Below the pieces are notes generated by a model, which made no database searches, was not told the DNA's origin, and saw only the letters and a program-made list of their open reading frames with translations. From an uncultured Bacilli bacterium (GTDB lineage: Bacteria; Bacillota_I; Bacilli_A; RF39; UBA660): a DNA stretch of 15,878 nucleotides. This document shows positions 1 to 7,156 of the stretch, in pieces. The stretch is taken from NCBI GenBank assembly GCA_947629075.1, contig CANRCI010000022.1, forward strand, positions 1 through 15,878. The letters are read 5' to 3'. Numbering within the stretch: position 1 is the stretch's first letter; each line of letters begins with the position of its first letter. A program made the position numbers and the translations under genes.

Positions 1-424
1 AGATTGTTTAACAGACAATCGTAATCGTACTGCAATGTTGGTAAGATCGACAATTACTAAACGCGGTGGTAATCTAGGAACTGATGGTAGTGTATCTTAT
101 CTGTTTAAAAGACAGGGAGTTATCGTTATTGGAAAAGACCACGATGAAGATGAAATGATGATGCTTTCCCTTGATAATGGCGCTATTGACTTTGAAGCTG
201 ATGAAGATGGATACGCTATATATACTGAACCAGATGATTTCTTAAAAGTTAAAGAAGCTTTAGAGGAAGCTGGAGTTAATGACTTTTTAACTAGTGAGAT
301 TACTTATGTTGCTAGTAATGAAATTGAACTCGATGATGAACAGACAGAAAAAGTTATGAATTTAGTCGAGGCACTTGAAGATCTTGACGATGTTCAAAAC
401 GTATATCATAATTTAAAGATATAA
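1..424 (+). CDS. yebC: YebC/PmpR-family protein, 3' portion (5' end outside window)
   Basis: The reading frame is open from base 2 and codes for the C-terminal part of a YebC/PmpR (TACO1-type) protein. It enters the window at DCLTDNRNRTA and continues with the family hallmark GGNLGTDGSVSYLF, an acidic middle section, and a final EALEDLDDVQNVYHNL, which is the usual YebC ending. The Met codon at 35 is internal, because family conservation runs through it, so the true start lies upstream of the window. YebC proteins are about 240 residues long, so roughly the last 140 are seen here. Members have been described as DNA-binding regulators (PmpR, YebC) and more recently as translation factors that help ribosomes through difficult stretches; which applies here cannot be told. 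The gene ends with TAA and the next gene follows within about 20 bases, so the two may be cotranscribed. Confidence 0.95.
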   Translation, partial: DCLTDNRNRTAMLVRSTITKRGGNLGTDGSVSYLFKRQGVIVIGKDHDEDEMMMLSLDNGAIDFEADEDGYAIYTEPDDFLKVKEALEEAGVNDFLTSEITYVASNEIELDDEQTEKVMNLVEALEDLDDVQNVYHNLKI

Positions 425-445
425 AACTGGAGGGTTTTGATTAAG

Positions 446-889
446 ATGAAGAATAAAAAAGACAAATTACTTTTTGCCTTTGACGATATAATCGATGTGG
501 TAATAAATACAATTGGTTATAATCACTATTGTTATTACAATTTAGGTGTTTGTAAAAGCGTAGTTAGAGAAGTTTTTAATCCTTTAAAAGGTAATTTAAA
601 AAATAGTAAATTGAAATGTAATTACTTTTTAATGCCACAATATAGTGATGATAATTATAGCGATTTAGTTAATGGAATTAAAACTATTTACGATAGTAAT
701 CCTGAAGATGGATCTTTAGCAAGTGGTGAGGAAGTTGTCACTATGCTTATCGATAGTATCTTAACTGATGAAGGAAAAGCGCAAATGCAAGATTATGCAA
801 CTTATTCTAAACATGAAGATTTACTTAGAAAAGTTTATAATTGTCCTAAGAAAAAAGGCTTTTTAGGAAAAGTAAAGAAAATAGGCTAG
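446..889 (+). CDS. Conserved-looking hypothetical protein, about 147 aa
   Basis: I do not recognise this protein. Two starts are possible. TTG at 437 sits only 3 bases after GGAGG (429-433), which is too close. ATG at 446 is 12 bases after it, which is long but more plausible, and gives a protein beginning MKNKKDK. The product is soluble, with no signal peptide or clear membrane segment. It has a Cys/Tyr-rich stretch near the start (NHYCYYNLGVC) and a Lys-rich tail (PKKKGFLGKVKKIG). The middle and end look helical and acidic, and the codon use matches the neighbours. It follows yebC by about 20 bases with no terminator between, so it is probably read from the same transcript. Its stop codon TAG lies inside the loop of the downstream terminator hairpin. 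No function is proposed. Confidence 0.7.
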   Translation: MKNKKDKLLFAFDDIIDVVINTIGYNHYCYYNLGVCKSVVREVFNPLKGNLKNSKLKCNYFLMPQYSDDNYSDLVNGIKTIYDSNPEDGSLASGEEVVTMLIDSILTDEGKAQMQDYATYSKHEDLLRKVYNCPKKKGFLGKVKKIG

Positions 890-908
890 ACCTATTTTTT
901 TCTTTACT
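871..908 (+). terminator. Rho-independent terminator after the 446-889 gene
   Basis: AGTAAAGAAAATAGG pairs with CCTATTTTTTTCTTTACT around a CTAGA loop, giving a long stem with a few extra U residues on the 3' side. The core AAAATAGG/CCTATTTT is perfect and is followed by a T tract. The stop codon of the upstream gene is in the loop. The 3' arm overlaps a candidate promoter for the next gene. Confidence 0.8.
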
Positions 909-931
909 TTATTTATCATTTATGCTAACAT
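903..931 (+). promoter_or_regulatory. Candidate sigma-A promoter for the 959-1549 gene
   Basis: TTTACT (903-908) and TAACAT (926-931) are separated by 17 bases, and a TG at 923-924 gives an extended -10. Each box matches consensus at four of six positions. Transcription would start near 938, leaving a leader of about 20 bases that contains T7 followed by G5. Confidence 0.5.
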
Positions 932-958
932 ATTTTTTGTGTTTTTTTGGGGGAAATT

Positions 959-1549
959 ATGATTGAAATTAATGATGTATTAAAAAAGATGACAAAAGAG
1001 GATTTAATAGTTTTAAAAGAACAGTTAAACAATAAAAAGCTGGAAGAGAGTATTAATGATAGATTATCTGCATTAAATGCTAATTTGACAGATATGTCTA
1101 ATGTACCTGAAGAGGCGTTAGTTTTTGATATCGATAGATTTGAAAAAGAAAAAGGAATACTATTTGATAATGACAGTTATAAATTTGTTAAATCTCTACT
1201 TTTAAAGTTACAAGAAGAAAAAGACGTCTATTTAGAAAATAGATTACAAGATATCAAATTGGCCGATGTCTATTTAAATATGGATGGCATTTTTATCGAT
1301 AGTCTTCACAATCGTTTAGCTAATTCAGTGACTAATAGAAACAGTCGTGGTATTAAATACAAATTTTTAAATTTTACTACTATTAATTTGGATTTTTTGG
1401 TCAACAATAGTGATACCGAAATTTATCGCGAAGCTAAAAACCTAGTTGGTGTTGGTGTTAAAGCAGCTAAATACATGATAGTTGATGCCGAGCTTGCAAA
1501 AGCTGTTGTCGAAAACGTAAAACAAAAATGTATGAAGTATAATAAATAA
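959..1549 (+). CDS. Hypothetical protein, about 196 aa
   Basis: I do not recognise this protein. The longest frame opens at TTG 947, but ATG 959 is preferred because the G-rich element GGGGGAA (949-955) stands just upstream as its ribosome site, and the product then begins MIEINDVLKKM. The protein is soluble and mostly helical by composition. An N-terminal third rich in Lys, Glu and Leu (KKMTKEDLIVLKEQLNNKK) could form a coiled coil, and a second charged helix lies near residues 70-100. The C-terminal part is more mixed, with a Gly/Val/Ala segment (NLVGVGVKAAKYMIV) that is too short and too charged around it to call a membrane span. It stands alone between two terminators, with its own candidate promoter. 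No function is proposed. Confidence 0.7.
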   Translation: MIEINDVLKKMTKEDLIVLKEQLNNKKLEESINDRLSALNANLTDMSNVPEEALVFDIDRFEKEKGILFDNDSYKFVKSLLLKLQEEKDVYLENRLQDIKLADVYLNMDGIFIDSLHNRLANSVTNRNSRGIKYKFLNFTTINLDFLVNNSDTEIYREAKNLVGVGVKAAKYMIVDAELAKAVVENVKQKCMKYNK

Positions 1550-1555
1550 AGATAT

Positions 1556-1585
1556 AAAAGATCAATTACGCATTGATCTTTTTTT
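1556..1585 (+). terminator. Rho-independent terminator after the 959-1549 gene
   Basis: AAAAGATCAAT (1556-1566) and ATTGATCTTTT pair around the loop TACGC (1567-1571), and the 3' arm runs into a seven-T tail. This is a standard strong terminator and separates the hypothetical gene from the glycosyltransferase cassette. Confidence 0.9.
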
Positions 1586-1622
1586 ATGGATAAATTAATA
1601 ATGGGTTAATTTCAAAGCATTG

Positions 1623-1652
1623 TTGACAAAAGCATACGGGGGGGGGTAAAAT
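1623..1652 (+). promoter_or_regulatory. Promoter with a G9 tract in the spacer; candidate phase-variable promoter
   Basis: A perfect -35 box TTGACA (1623-1628) and a -10 box TAAAAT (1647-1652) are separated by 18 bases, and the last nine bases of the spacer (1638-1646) are an unbroken run of G directly abutting the -10 box. Such a run is exceptional in this AT-rich sequence. Loss of one G would give the optimal 17-base spacing, and gain or loss of more would weaken the promoter. This is the arrangement known from slipped-strand phase-variable promoters such as meningococcal porA. Transcription would start near 1659, about 23 bases before the ATG of the membrane glycosyltransferase. The boxes and tract are seen directly; the phase variation is inferred. 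Confidence 0.8.
1638..1646 (+). repeat. G9 homopolymer tract (simple sequence repeat)
   Basis: Nine consecutive G residues lie between the -35 and -10 boxes of the cassette promoter. It is the longest G or C run in the window; the next longest is G5 at 949-953. Homopolymer G tracts of this length are prone to slippage during replication, and also to miscounting in sequencing. Confidence 0.95.
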
Positions 1653-1681
1653 TTTATTATATGTTGTAGTAGGTGACTGAT

Positions 1682-3175
1682 ATGAAAGAGAATATTCAAA
1701 AATGGTGGAAAGGAAGAGCTGATATTATTTTCAGTGTCATCAATTTTTTCTTTCTCGTTTTCTTTATATATGTTTTTGTTTTAAATATTTTGAATATTGG
1801 TAATATCAGTTGGTTTGCCTTTTTACTTTTACCAGTATTTATACTTTTATCTGTATTTACGATTAAAAAAATTATAACGATAAAAGATAATCAATTACTC
1901 CATAAAATAAATAAAATTATTCAGATTATCAATTTTATCTTTTTGATATTTATGGGTTTTAGTTTGCGAGTCGGTTTTTCTTGGGATTATGGTGGACTTC
2001 AACGATATGCCATCAATTACGCTAGAACTGGGAGTTATGAAGATGTAGTTTATTTAGCGATTTATCCTAATAATCAATTTATCTTTTGGTTTTTATCCGT
2101 TTTCTACCGAGTCGTTTTTTGGCTTTTCGGTGATGTAAGTGACATGTTCTATTTAGGAACATCAATAGTTTTAAATGCTTGTTTTATTAGTTTAGCAGTA
2201 TATCTATATTCTTTACTAGCTAAGAAAATAAAAAATGAAAAATTCTCTCTATTAGTTACTATTTTTACCGTTATATTTCTACCAATTGCTAGTTATACCA
2301 GCATATTTTATACGGATACCACCGCTTTGTTCTTCGTTCCCTTAATTTTGCTTTTATATTTAAAGTACTTAAAAAAGGAAAAAATAATTTATCTTTTATT
2401 AATTTCTTTTGTATCAGTTATGGCTTTCTCTTTAAAAGCAACTTTAATATTTTGTCTATTTGCTATTGTTTTAGATCTATTTATTAAGAATGATTTTTTA
2501 CCATTTTTCAAAAAGTTTGTCATAGTTTTAGTTACGTGTTTGATCAGTTTGACGGTGGTTAATAATTTATTGAGTTCCTTCTTTAAAATTGATGATGCGA
2601 TGTATGACAGATATAAATTTCCTCATACTCATCACGTTATGATGGCTTTATATCCCGGAGCAACTGGTGGATATATCAGTGAAGAGGTACAGTATACCAA
2701 AAGTTTTACTAATTATAATGCCAAGAAAAAAGCTAATCTTAAAGTTATTAAAAAACGTCTTAAAAATTATGGGGTTAGTGGTACATTAAAACATCTTGCT
2801 TACACGAAAGTTAACAAAGTATGGACTAATGTTGCTTTTGGATCTGACAACTATACGAGTAGATATCCTTTTAATTATAGTAAAGTCTTTCAAGTTATAT
2901 CGATGACTGGTAAATATCACAAATACAGTTTGATTTATCTATACGTACTTTGGATATTCTTTATAGTAGGACTGTTAATGGCTAGTTTAAAAAGGACGGT
3001 TTTAAAACATGGATTCTTACAAATTAGTAAAGTTATCATTTTGTTGTTGGCATTTTTCTTAATGATTTGGGAAGCCAATTCTAGATATTTAGTTCAAATA
3101 TTACCACTGATAGTTTTAGCATCAATCAGTGGTTGGTACGAAATGATAAATGATGATAGGAGAGAAAAGCAATGA
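1682..3175 (+). CDS. Polytopic GT-C-like membrane glycosyltransferase
   Basis: An integral membrane protein of about 497 residues with roughly ten or more hydrophobic spans, resembling the GT-C fold (PMT/ArnT/YfhO-like). Such enzymes take a sugar from a polyprenyl-phosphate donor and transfer it to an acceptor on the outer face of the membrane. Supporting features are an early extracytoplasmic loop with SWDYGG (about residues 100-105), the position where GT-C enzymes keep an acidic catalytic residue; a YPNN motif in a later loop; a YTDT motif; a large soluble loop with KFPHTHHV in the second half; and a closing hydrophobic span with SRYLVQILPL. ATG 1682 is preferred over GTG 1673, because AGGTG (1671-1675) is then the ribosome site six bases upstream. 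The stop overlaps the next gene by four bases (ATGA), so the two are translationally coupled. The acceptor is unknown; teichoic acid or another surface polymer is the likely candidate from the neighbourhood. Confidence 0.75.
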   Translation: MKENIQKWWKGRADIIFSVINFFFLVFFIYVFVLNILNIGNISWFAFLLLPVFILLSVFTIKKIITIKDNQLLHKINKIIQIINFIFLIFMGFSLRVGFSWDYGGLQRYAINYARTGSYEDVVYLAIYPNNQFIFWFLSVFYRVVFWLFGDVSDMFYLGTSIVLNACFISLAVYLYSLLAKKIKNEKFSLLVTIFTVIFLPIASYTSIFYTDTTALFFVPLILLLYLKYLKKEKIIYLLLISFVSVMAFSLKATLIFCLFAIVLDLFIKNDFLPFFKKFVIVLVTCLISLTVVNNLLSSFFKIDDAMYDRYKFPHTHHVMMALYPGATGGYISEEVQYTKSFTNYNAKKKANLKVIKKRLKNYGVSGTLKHLAYTKVNKVWTNVAFGSDNYTSRYPFNYSKVFQVISMTGKYHKYSLIYLYVLWIFFIVGLLMASLKRTVLKHGFLQISKVIILLLAFFLMIWEANSRYLVQILPLIVLASISGWYEMINDDRREKQ

Positions 3176-4122
3176 AGAAAAGTATTTTGTATTTAGTTAT
3201 ACCTTGTTATAACGAAGAAGCAATGCTAGGGATAACTACTGAACAATTAAAGATAAAAATGACGAATCTCATTAAAAGTGGTCGAATCGATAAAAAGAGT
3301 AAAGTCTTATATGTCAATGATGGATCTAAAGATAAAACTTGGGAAATTATTGAGAAAACCCATGAGGAAGACCATCTTTTTGCTGGTGTTAAATTATCGC
3401 GCAATAGAGGACACCAGAATGCTTTATTAGCTGGCTTGATGACTGCCAAAAAATATGCCGACATAACCATCAGTATGGATGCCGATTTGCAAGATGATAT
3501 CGATGTCATCGACAAAATGTTGGATGAATACGATAATGGTTGTGAAATTGTCTATGGGGTTAGAAGTTCTAGAAAGAAGGATACTTGGTTTAAAAGATTC
3601 ACAGCTGAAAGTTTTTATAAATTGATGCATTTAATGGGAGTCGAAGTAGTTTTCAATCACGCTGATTGTCGATTGATGAGTAAAAAAGCACTCGATGGTC
3701 TAGAACAATTCGAAGAAGTGAATCTATTCTTAAGAGGAATTGTTCCGCAAATCGGTTACAAAACTGGCGTTGCCTACTACGAACGAAATGAAAGAGTAGC
3801 AGGGGAGTCCAAATATCCTTTAAAGAAAATGTTGAAGTTTGCCATTGATGGAATAACTTCCTTCAGTATAAAACCTCTTTCCATGATTGCGTCACTAGGT
3901 TTCTTAATGGTATTTGTCAGTTTAATAATGTTAGTTTATGCTCTAATTGTAAAGATAATTGGTAATGCAGTATCGGGATGGACATTTATCATTTGTTCAA
4001 TTTGGTTGGTATCCGGTATTCAGCTTTTATCTCTAGGAATAATAGGTGAATATATTGGAAAAATCTATAATGAAGTTAAACATCGACCTAGGTACATAAT
4101 TGAAGAAGAATTAATAAAATAA
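3172..4122 (+). CDS. GtrB/CsbB-type polyprenyl-phosphate glycosyltransferase (GT2)
   Basis: This family moves a sugar from a nucleotide donor onto undecaprenyl phosphate at the inner face of the membrane, making the donor that a GT-C enzyme later uses outside. The GT-A domain shows IPCYNEE near residue 10, VNDGS (48-52), the long motif SRNRGHQNALLAG (76-88) and the metal-binding DADLQD (103-108). ERVAGESKYPL (about 206-216) is the typical membrane-proximal motif, followed by two hydrophobic spans (about 232-258 and 268-292) and a basic IYNEVKHRPRY tail. Length (316 aa) and order match GtrB, CsbB and YkcC. AGGAGAG (3158-3164) is well placed for the ATG, which overlaps the upstream stop. Together with the upstream GT-C gene it makes two of the three parts of a gtr-type system; no GtrA-like flippase gene is adjacent. 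Confidence 0.92.
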   Translation: MKKSILYLVIPCYNEEAMLGITTEQLKIKMTNLIKSGRIDKKSKVLYVNDGSKDKTWEIIEKTHEEDHLFAGVKLSRNRGHQNALLAGLMTAKKYADITISMDADLQDDIDVIDKMLDEYDNGCEIVYGVRSSRKKDTWFKRFTAESFYKLMHLMGVEVVFNHADCRLMSKKALDGLEQFEEVNLFLRGIVPQIGYKTGVAYYERNERVAGESKYPLKKMLKFAIDGITSFSIKPLSMIASLGFLMVFVSLIMLVYALIVKIIGNAVSGWTFIICSIWLVSGIQLLSLGIIGEYIGKIYNEVKHRPRYIIEEELIK

Positions 4123-4146
4123 AAAAAGTAGAATTCTACTTTTTTT
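4121..4146. terminator. Bidirectional palindromic terminator between convergent genes
   Basis: A perfect 26-base palindrome, A7-GTAGAATTCTAC-T7, lies between the end of the GtrB-type gene and the end of the minus-strand acyltransferase. It has a U tract in both directions. The stop codon of the acyltransferase (4136-4138, complement) lies inside it. Confidence 0.9.
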
Positions 4147-5131
4147 CATATCTAATTTGTTTTAAATAATTAATCGGTTTTTCAAATACTTCTTGGGCCA
4201 AAACTATTGTCAAAAGAAGAGCTAGTGGGAAGATAGTAAGATATGTATTAGTTTGTTTTAACAATTTATAACCATTTAATTTACTAAAAAATAGATTAAT
4301 AATTGGATAATGCCATACATAGATACTCAAACTTCTTCTTCCCCACGTGGTTATCGCTATCCTATTTTTTGGTGTTAATGATATTAGACTAATTATAAAT
4401 AGAGTTGCAACTATATAGTATAGAAATCTGAAAATGATACCGTATCTTTTATATTTAGATAGCTCTATAAATGGGTTACGACCAGTTATTAATTGTCTTA
4501 AAAAGTATATATCTTTTATGAAAAAGTAACAAAGTAGTAGAGTACCAATTAAAAAGATTATCGCTAGTATCTGTACTTTTCTCTTTTTACAAAATTCGAT
4601 GACTTTCTTTTGATCTAATAAATATCCGGCCAAAAAGAATGGAAAAAATACTATGGTTCTAGATAGACATAAAAAGTCGCCAATATTGGCATCATATCCT
4701 GCAAAACAAGCTAAAATTATCGAAAAAATAAACAAATATTTTTTATCAACCCTATCTAAAAGCATGAGAATTAAATTAAAATTGAATAGTGCAAGCATAT
4801 ACCACTGAACACCGGCGGTCGTAAAAATCTTGAAATTAGGCATACCACCACTAATAAGAGTAAAAATAGCTTGAATCATAATGATTATTAAGTATAGAGT
4901 TAAATATTCAACTATTTTTTTATAGTCTTTGTTATCAATTGTCTTTTTACTGAACAAGCCACCAATAAAAATAAATAAAGGCATATGGAATAAGTAGATA
5001 TAAAAATAAGTTCTTCGCATATTTATCGATTTAGTGACTAAGAAGTCTGCAAAGTGACCAATGACAACTAAAAGGATGAGAATAAATTTTAAGTTGTCCC
5101 ATAAATCGACTCTTTTTCGTTCAATTTTCAT
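4136..5131 (-). CDS. Acyltransferase-3 family membrane protein (OafA/WecH-like)
   Basis: A 331-residue polytopic protein with about ten hydrophobic spans, of the acyltransferase family 3 (PF01757) type. These proteins carry acetyl or other acyl groups across the membrane to modify O-antigens, teichoic acid, peptidoglycan or other surface glycans. The N-terminus has the family pattern: DLWDNLKFILILLVVIGHF with the conserved His at residue 26, then YLFHMPLFIFIGGLF. A later SRTIVFFPFFLAGYLL and SIYVWHYP near the end are also typical. It lacks the C-terminal SGNH domain that OatA-type enzymes carry, but an SGNH protein is encoded on the same strand at 7157-7909. AAGGGG (5140-5145, complement) is the ribosome site. 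A strong promoter lies just upstream, and the gene is transcribed divergently from the penicillin-binding protein. The acyl group and acceptor are unknown. Confidence 0.9.
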   Translation of the reverse strand: MKIERKRVDLWDNLKFILILLVVIGHFADFLVTKSINMRRTYFYIYLFHMPLFIFIGGLFSKKTIDNKDYKKIVEYLTLYLIIIMIQAIFTLISGGMPNFKIFTTAGVQWYMLALFNFNLILMLLDRVDKKYLFIFSIILACFAGYDANIGDFLCLSRTIVFFPFFLAGYLLDQKKVIEFCKKRKVQILAIIFLIGTLLLCYFFIKDIYFLRQLITGRNPFIELSKYKRYGIIFRFLYYIVATLFIISLISLTPKNRIAITTWGRRSLSIYVWHYPIINLFFSKLNGYKLLKQTNTYLTIFPLALLLTIVLAQEVFEKPINYLKQIRYEKK

Positions 5132-5155
5132 GAAAATCGCCCCTTAACAATAATG

Positions 5156-5184
5156 ATTTTATATTGATATCATTCTTTTGTCAA
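5156..5184 (-). promoter_or_regulatory. Strong promoter for the acyltransferase gene
   Basis: Read on the minus strand, TTGACA (5179-5184) and TAAAAT (5156-5161) are separated by exactly 17 bases. Transcription would start near 5149, about 18 bases before the ATG. A short inverted repeat, AATGAT (5152-5157) and ATCATT (5169-5174), overlaps the -10 box and spacer and could be an operator, although it may be chance. Confidence 0.85.
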
Positions 5185-5209
5185 ACTAGCATTACATAAT
5201 ACATATAAT
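5178..5209 (+). promoter_or_regulatory. Possible promoter for the penicillin-binding protein gene
   Basis: A perfect TATAAT (5204-5209) lies 14 bases before the ATG. The best -35 match, TTGTCA (5178-5183), is 20 bases away, which is too long. It overlaps the -35 of the divergent acyltransferase promoter. If used, this -10 would give a leader of only about 8 bases. A weaker alternative is TTGATA (5164-5169) with TAGCAT (5187-5192), spaced 17. Confidence 0.3.
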
Positions 5210-5223
5210 TAATTGGTGATTAT

Positions 5224-7131
5224 ATGTTTCTTAAAAAGATCGATGTAAGAATCAGAATTTGTCTATTAGTAGTTTTCTTTTTATTCATCGTCATAATAGC
5301 TAAAGTATTGTTCATTCAATTAGTCGATTATGATAAATTGGTAAGCCTTGCTAATGACTTGTGGAGTAGGGATTTACCCCTAGCAGCTGATCGTGGTCTA
5401 ATCTTAGATAGGAACGGAGTAGTCTTAGCCGATAACATTACGACCACTAGTTTAGTCGTAGTTCCTAACCAAATAGAAGATGTCGATAAAGTAGCGAGTG
5501 ATTTGTCTAAAATACTGGGAGTTACTAAAGAAGAAATGCGAAGTCACCTTACTAAGAAGACATCTATTGAAAGAGTTCACCCCGAAGGTAGACAATTATC
5601 TTATGATAAAGCTAATCAAATATCTAATTTAAATTATAAGGGTGTTTATTTGGTTAAAGAATCTAAGAGATATTATCCTTATGGTGATTTATTATCACAT
5701 ACTTTGGGATATGTGGGAATAGATAATCAAGGACTTTCCGGATTGGAATTACAGTATGACAAATATTTAACTGGTGAAGCTGGAGCGATTAAATATTTCT
5801 CCGATGCTAAGGGAAATAAACTTAACTTGAGTGATGTCTATTTAGCGCCACAAAGTGGAATGAATATTCAACTGACAATCGATATAAAGATTCAACAATC
5901 GATTGAGCGTGAATTGAATAACATCGTCGATATGTTTTCTCCCGATATGGCTTTAGCAGTTGTGATGGATCCCAATACGGGAGAAATTCTAGGAATGGGT
6001 TCTCGTCCCGGATATAATCCCAATAATTATAAAAATTATTCCCAACAAGTACTGAGTCGTAATCTACCGATATGGGCATCGTATGAACCCGGTTCGACTT
6101 TCAAAATAATTACGACAGCGGCATCAGTTGAAGAGGGAATTGTCGATTTAGAGAAAGATACATTTTATGACAGTGGTAGTGTTAAGATTGGTGGGGCCAG
6201 AATCGGTTGTTGGAAAGCTGGCGGTCACGGATATCAAACTTTCTTACAGGTTTTAGAAAATTCTTGTAACCCAGGCTTTGTAAAATTGGGACTTACTCTA
6301 GGTAAAGAACGACTATTTTCTTATCTAGATAAATTCGGTTTTGGAACTAAGACAGGGATTGATTTAAATGGTGAAGGTAAGGGAATAATTTTCGATTTGG
6401 ATAAAGTTCACGATTTGGAACTGGCCACGACTGCTTTTGGTCAAGGTGTTAGTGTTACACCCATTCAACAAGTTACAGCTGTTAGTGCCGTAGTAAATGG
6501 TGGCAATCTTTATAAACCATATATTGTTAAATCTTTTTTGGAACCGGAAACCAATAGTGTCATCAAAACAATCGACAAGCAATTAGTCCGTAAGACGATT
6601 AGTCCCGAAACTTCTAAAATTATGCGAGGAGCCTTGGAGAGTGTTGTCGCGAGAGGTGGAGGTAGATATGCTTATATCGATGGTTATCGGGTTGGAGGAA
6701 AAACTGGAACTGCTCAAAAGGTAAAGGACGGCAGATACTTAGAAAACAACTATATAATGAGCTTTATGTCCGTCGTTCCCTCTAATAATCCCGAAGCTGT
6801 TTTATACGTCGCTATCGATAACCCTAAAAATACAGCTCTTTTGTCCAGTTATACAACAGCTCCAGTAGCAAGACGTATCCTTCTAGATATAATTGATGCC
6901 CTAGACATTAAGAAACAACCCGGCCAGATTGAAAAAGTTTATCAATGGGATGACAAAGAATACGTTAAAGTTCCTAATGTTGTTGGAAAAGATTTAGATA
7001 CAGCCAAAAAGGAACTTAAAGATTTTGAGCTTGAATATACTGGAAGTGGAAAAAAAGTAATCGAACAAACTCCTAGTGGTGGTGAAAGAGTTGAAAAAGG
7101 TTCAATAGTTAGAATTTTATTAGGAAATTAA
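5224..7131 (+). CDS. Class B penicillin-binding protein with C-terminal PASTA domain (SpoVD/FtsI-like)
   Basis: A peptidoglycan transpeptidase that cross-links stem peptides outside the membrane. The 635 residues comprise a short cytoplasmic start, one membrane anchor (about 11-33), a PBP dimerisation domain (about 50-205, including ADRGLILDRNG), a transpeptidase domain (about 240-560) and one PASTA repeat (about 579-634, starting VKVPNVVGKDL). All three active-site motifs are present: STFK with nucleophile Ser291, SCN at 347-349 and KTGT from Lys493. The wording around them (PGSTFKIITTAASVEEG, NSCNPGF, FGFGTKTGIDLNGEGKG) is closest to the SpoVD/FtsI group of Firmicutes. A single PASTA repeat also fits SpoVD, whereas the vegetative PBP2x types usually have two. 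Whether it serves division or a spore-like process cannot be told. GGTGAT (5215-5220) is the ribosome site. No division genes are adjacent; its neighbours are acyl-modification genes. Confidence 0.95.
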   Translation: MFLKKIDVRIRICLLVVFFLFIVIIAKVLFIQLVDYDKLVSLANDLWSRDLPLAADRGLILDRNGVVLADNITTTSLVVVPNQIEDVDKVASDLSKILGVTKEEMRSHLTKKTSIERVHPEGRQLSYDKANQISNLNYKGVYLVKESKRYYPYGDLLSHTLGYVGIDNQGLSGLELQYDKYLTGEAGAIKYFSDAKGNKLNLSDVYLAPQSGMNIQLTIDIKIQQSIERELNNIVDMFSPDMALAVVMDPNTGEILGMGSRPGYNPNNYKNYSQQVLSRNLPIWASYEPGSTFKIITTAASVEEGIVDLEKDTFYDSGSVKIGGARIGCWKAGGHGYQTFLQVLENSCNPGFVKLGLTLGKERLFSYLDKFGFGTKTGIDLNGEGKGIIFDLDKVHDLELATTAFGQGVSVTPIQQVTAVSAVVNGGNLYKPYIVKSFLEPETNSVIKTIDKQLVRKTISPETSKIMRGALESVVARGGGRYAYIDGYRVGGKTGTAQKVKDGRYLENNYIMSFMSVVPSNNPEAVLYVAIDNPKNTALLSSYTTAPVARRILLDIIDALDIKKQPGQIEKVYQWDDKEYVKVPNVVGKDLDTAKKELKDFELEYTGSGKKVIEQTPSGGERVEKGSIVRILLGN

Positions 7132-7156
7132 AAAAAGGTTAAAACGTTTAACCTTT
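7131..7156 (-). terminator. Hairpin terminator between the PBP and the SGNH hydrolase gene
   Basis: AAAGGTTAAA (7134-7143) pairs with TTTAACCTTT (7147-7156) around ACG. On the minus strand the stem is followed by a run of U (complement of the A tract from 7130), so it is a good terminator for the hydrolase gene. On the + strand only three U follow, so termination after the PBP would be weaker. Confidence 0.75.

Noticed and set aside
35..424. Met codon at 35 as the start of a 129-residue gene
   Set aside because: Family conservation of YebC continues upstream through DCLTDNRNRTA in the same frame, so this Met is internal and the gene begins outside the window.
1638..1646. G9 run as a sequencing or assembly artefact
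   Set aside because: It cannot be excluded from one sequence, but its exact placement between a perfect -35 and a good -10 box makes a functional tract more likely; flagged as a finding rather than dismissed.
1550..1681. Riboswitch or structured leader before the glycosyltransferase cassette
   Set aside because: The gap is filled by the upstream terminator and the promoter, and the leader is only about 23 bases long.
3207..3630. Minus-strand open frames opposite the GtrB-type gene
   Set aside because: They are shadows of a clearly conserved + strand gene and have no ribosome site or family motif.
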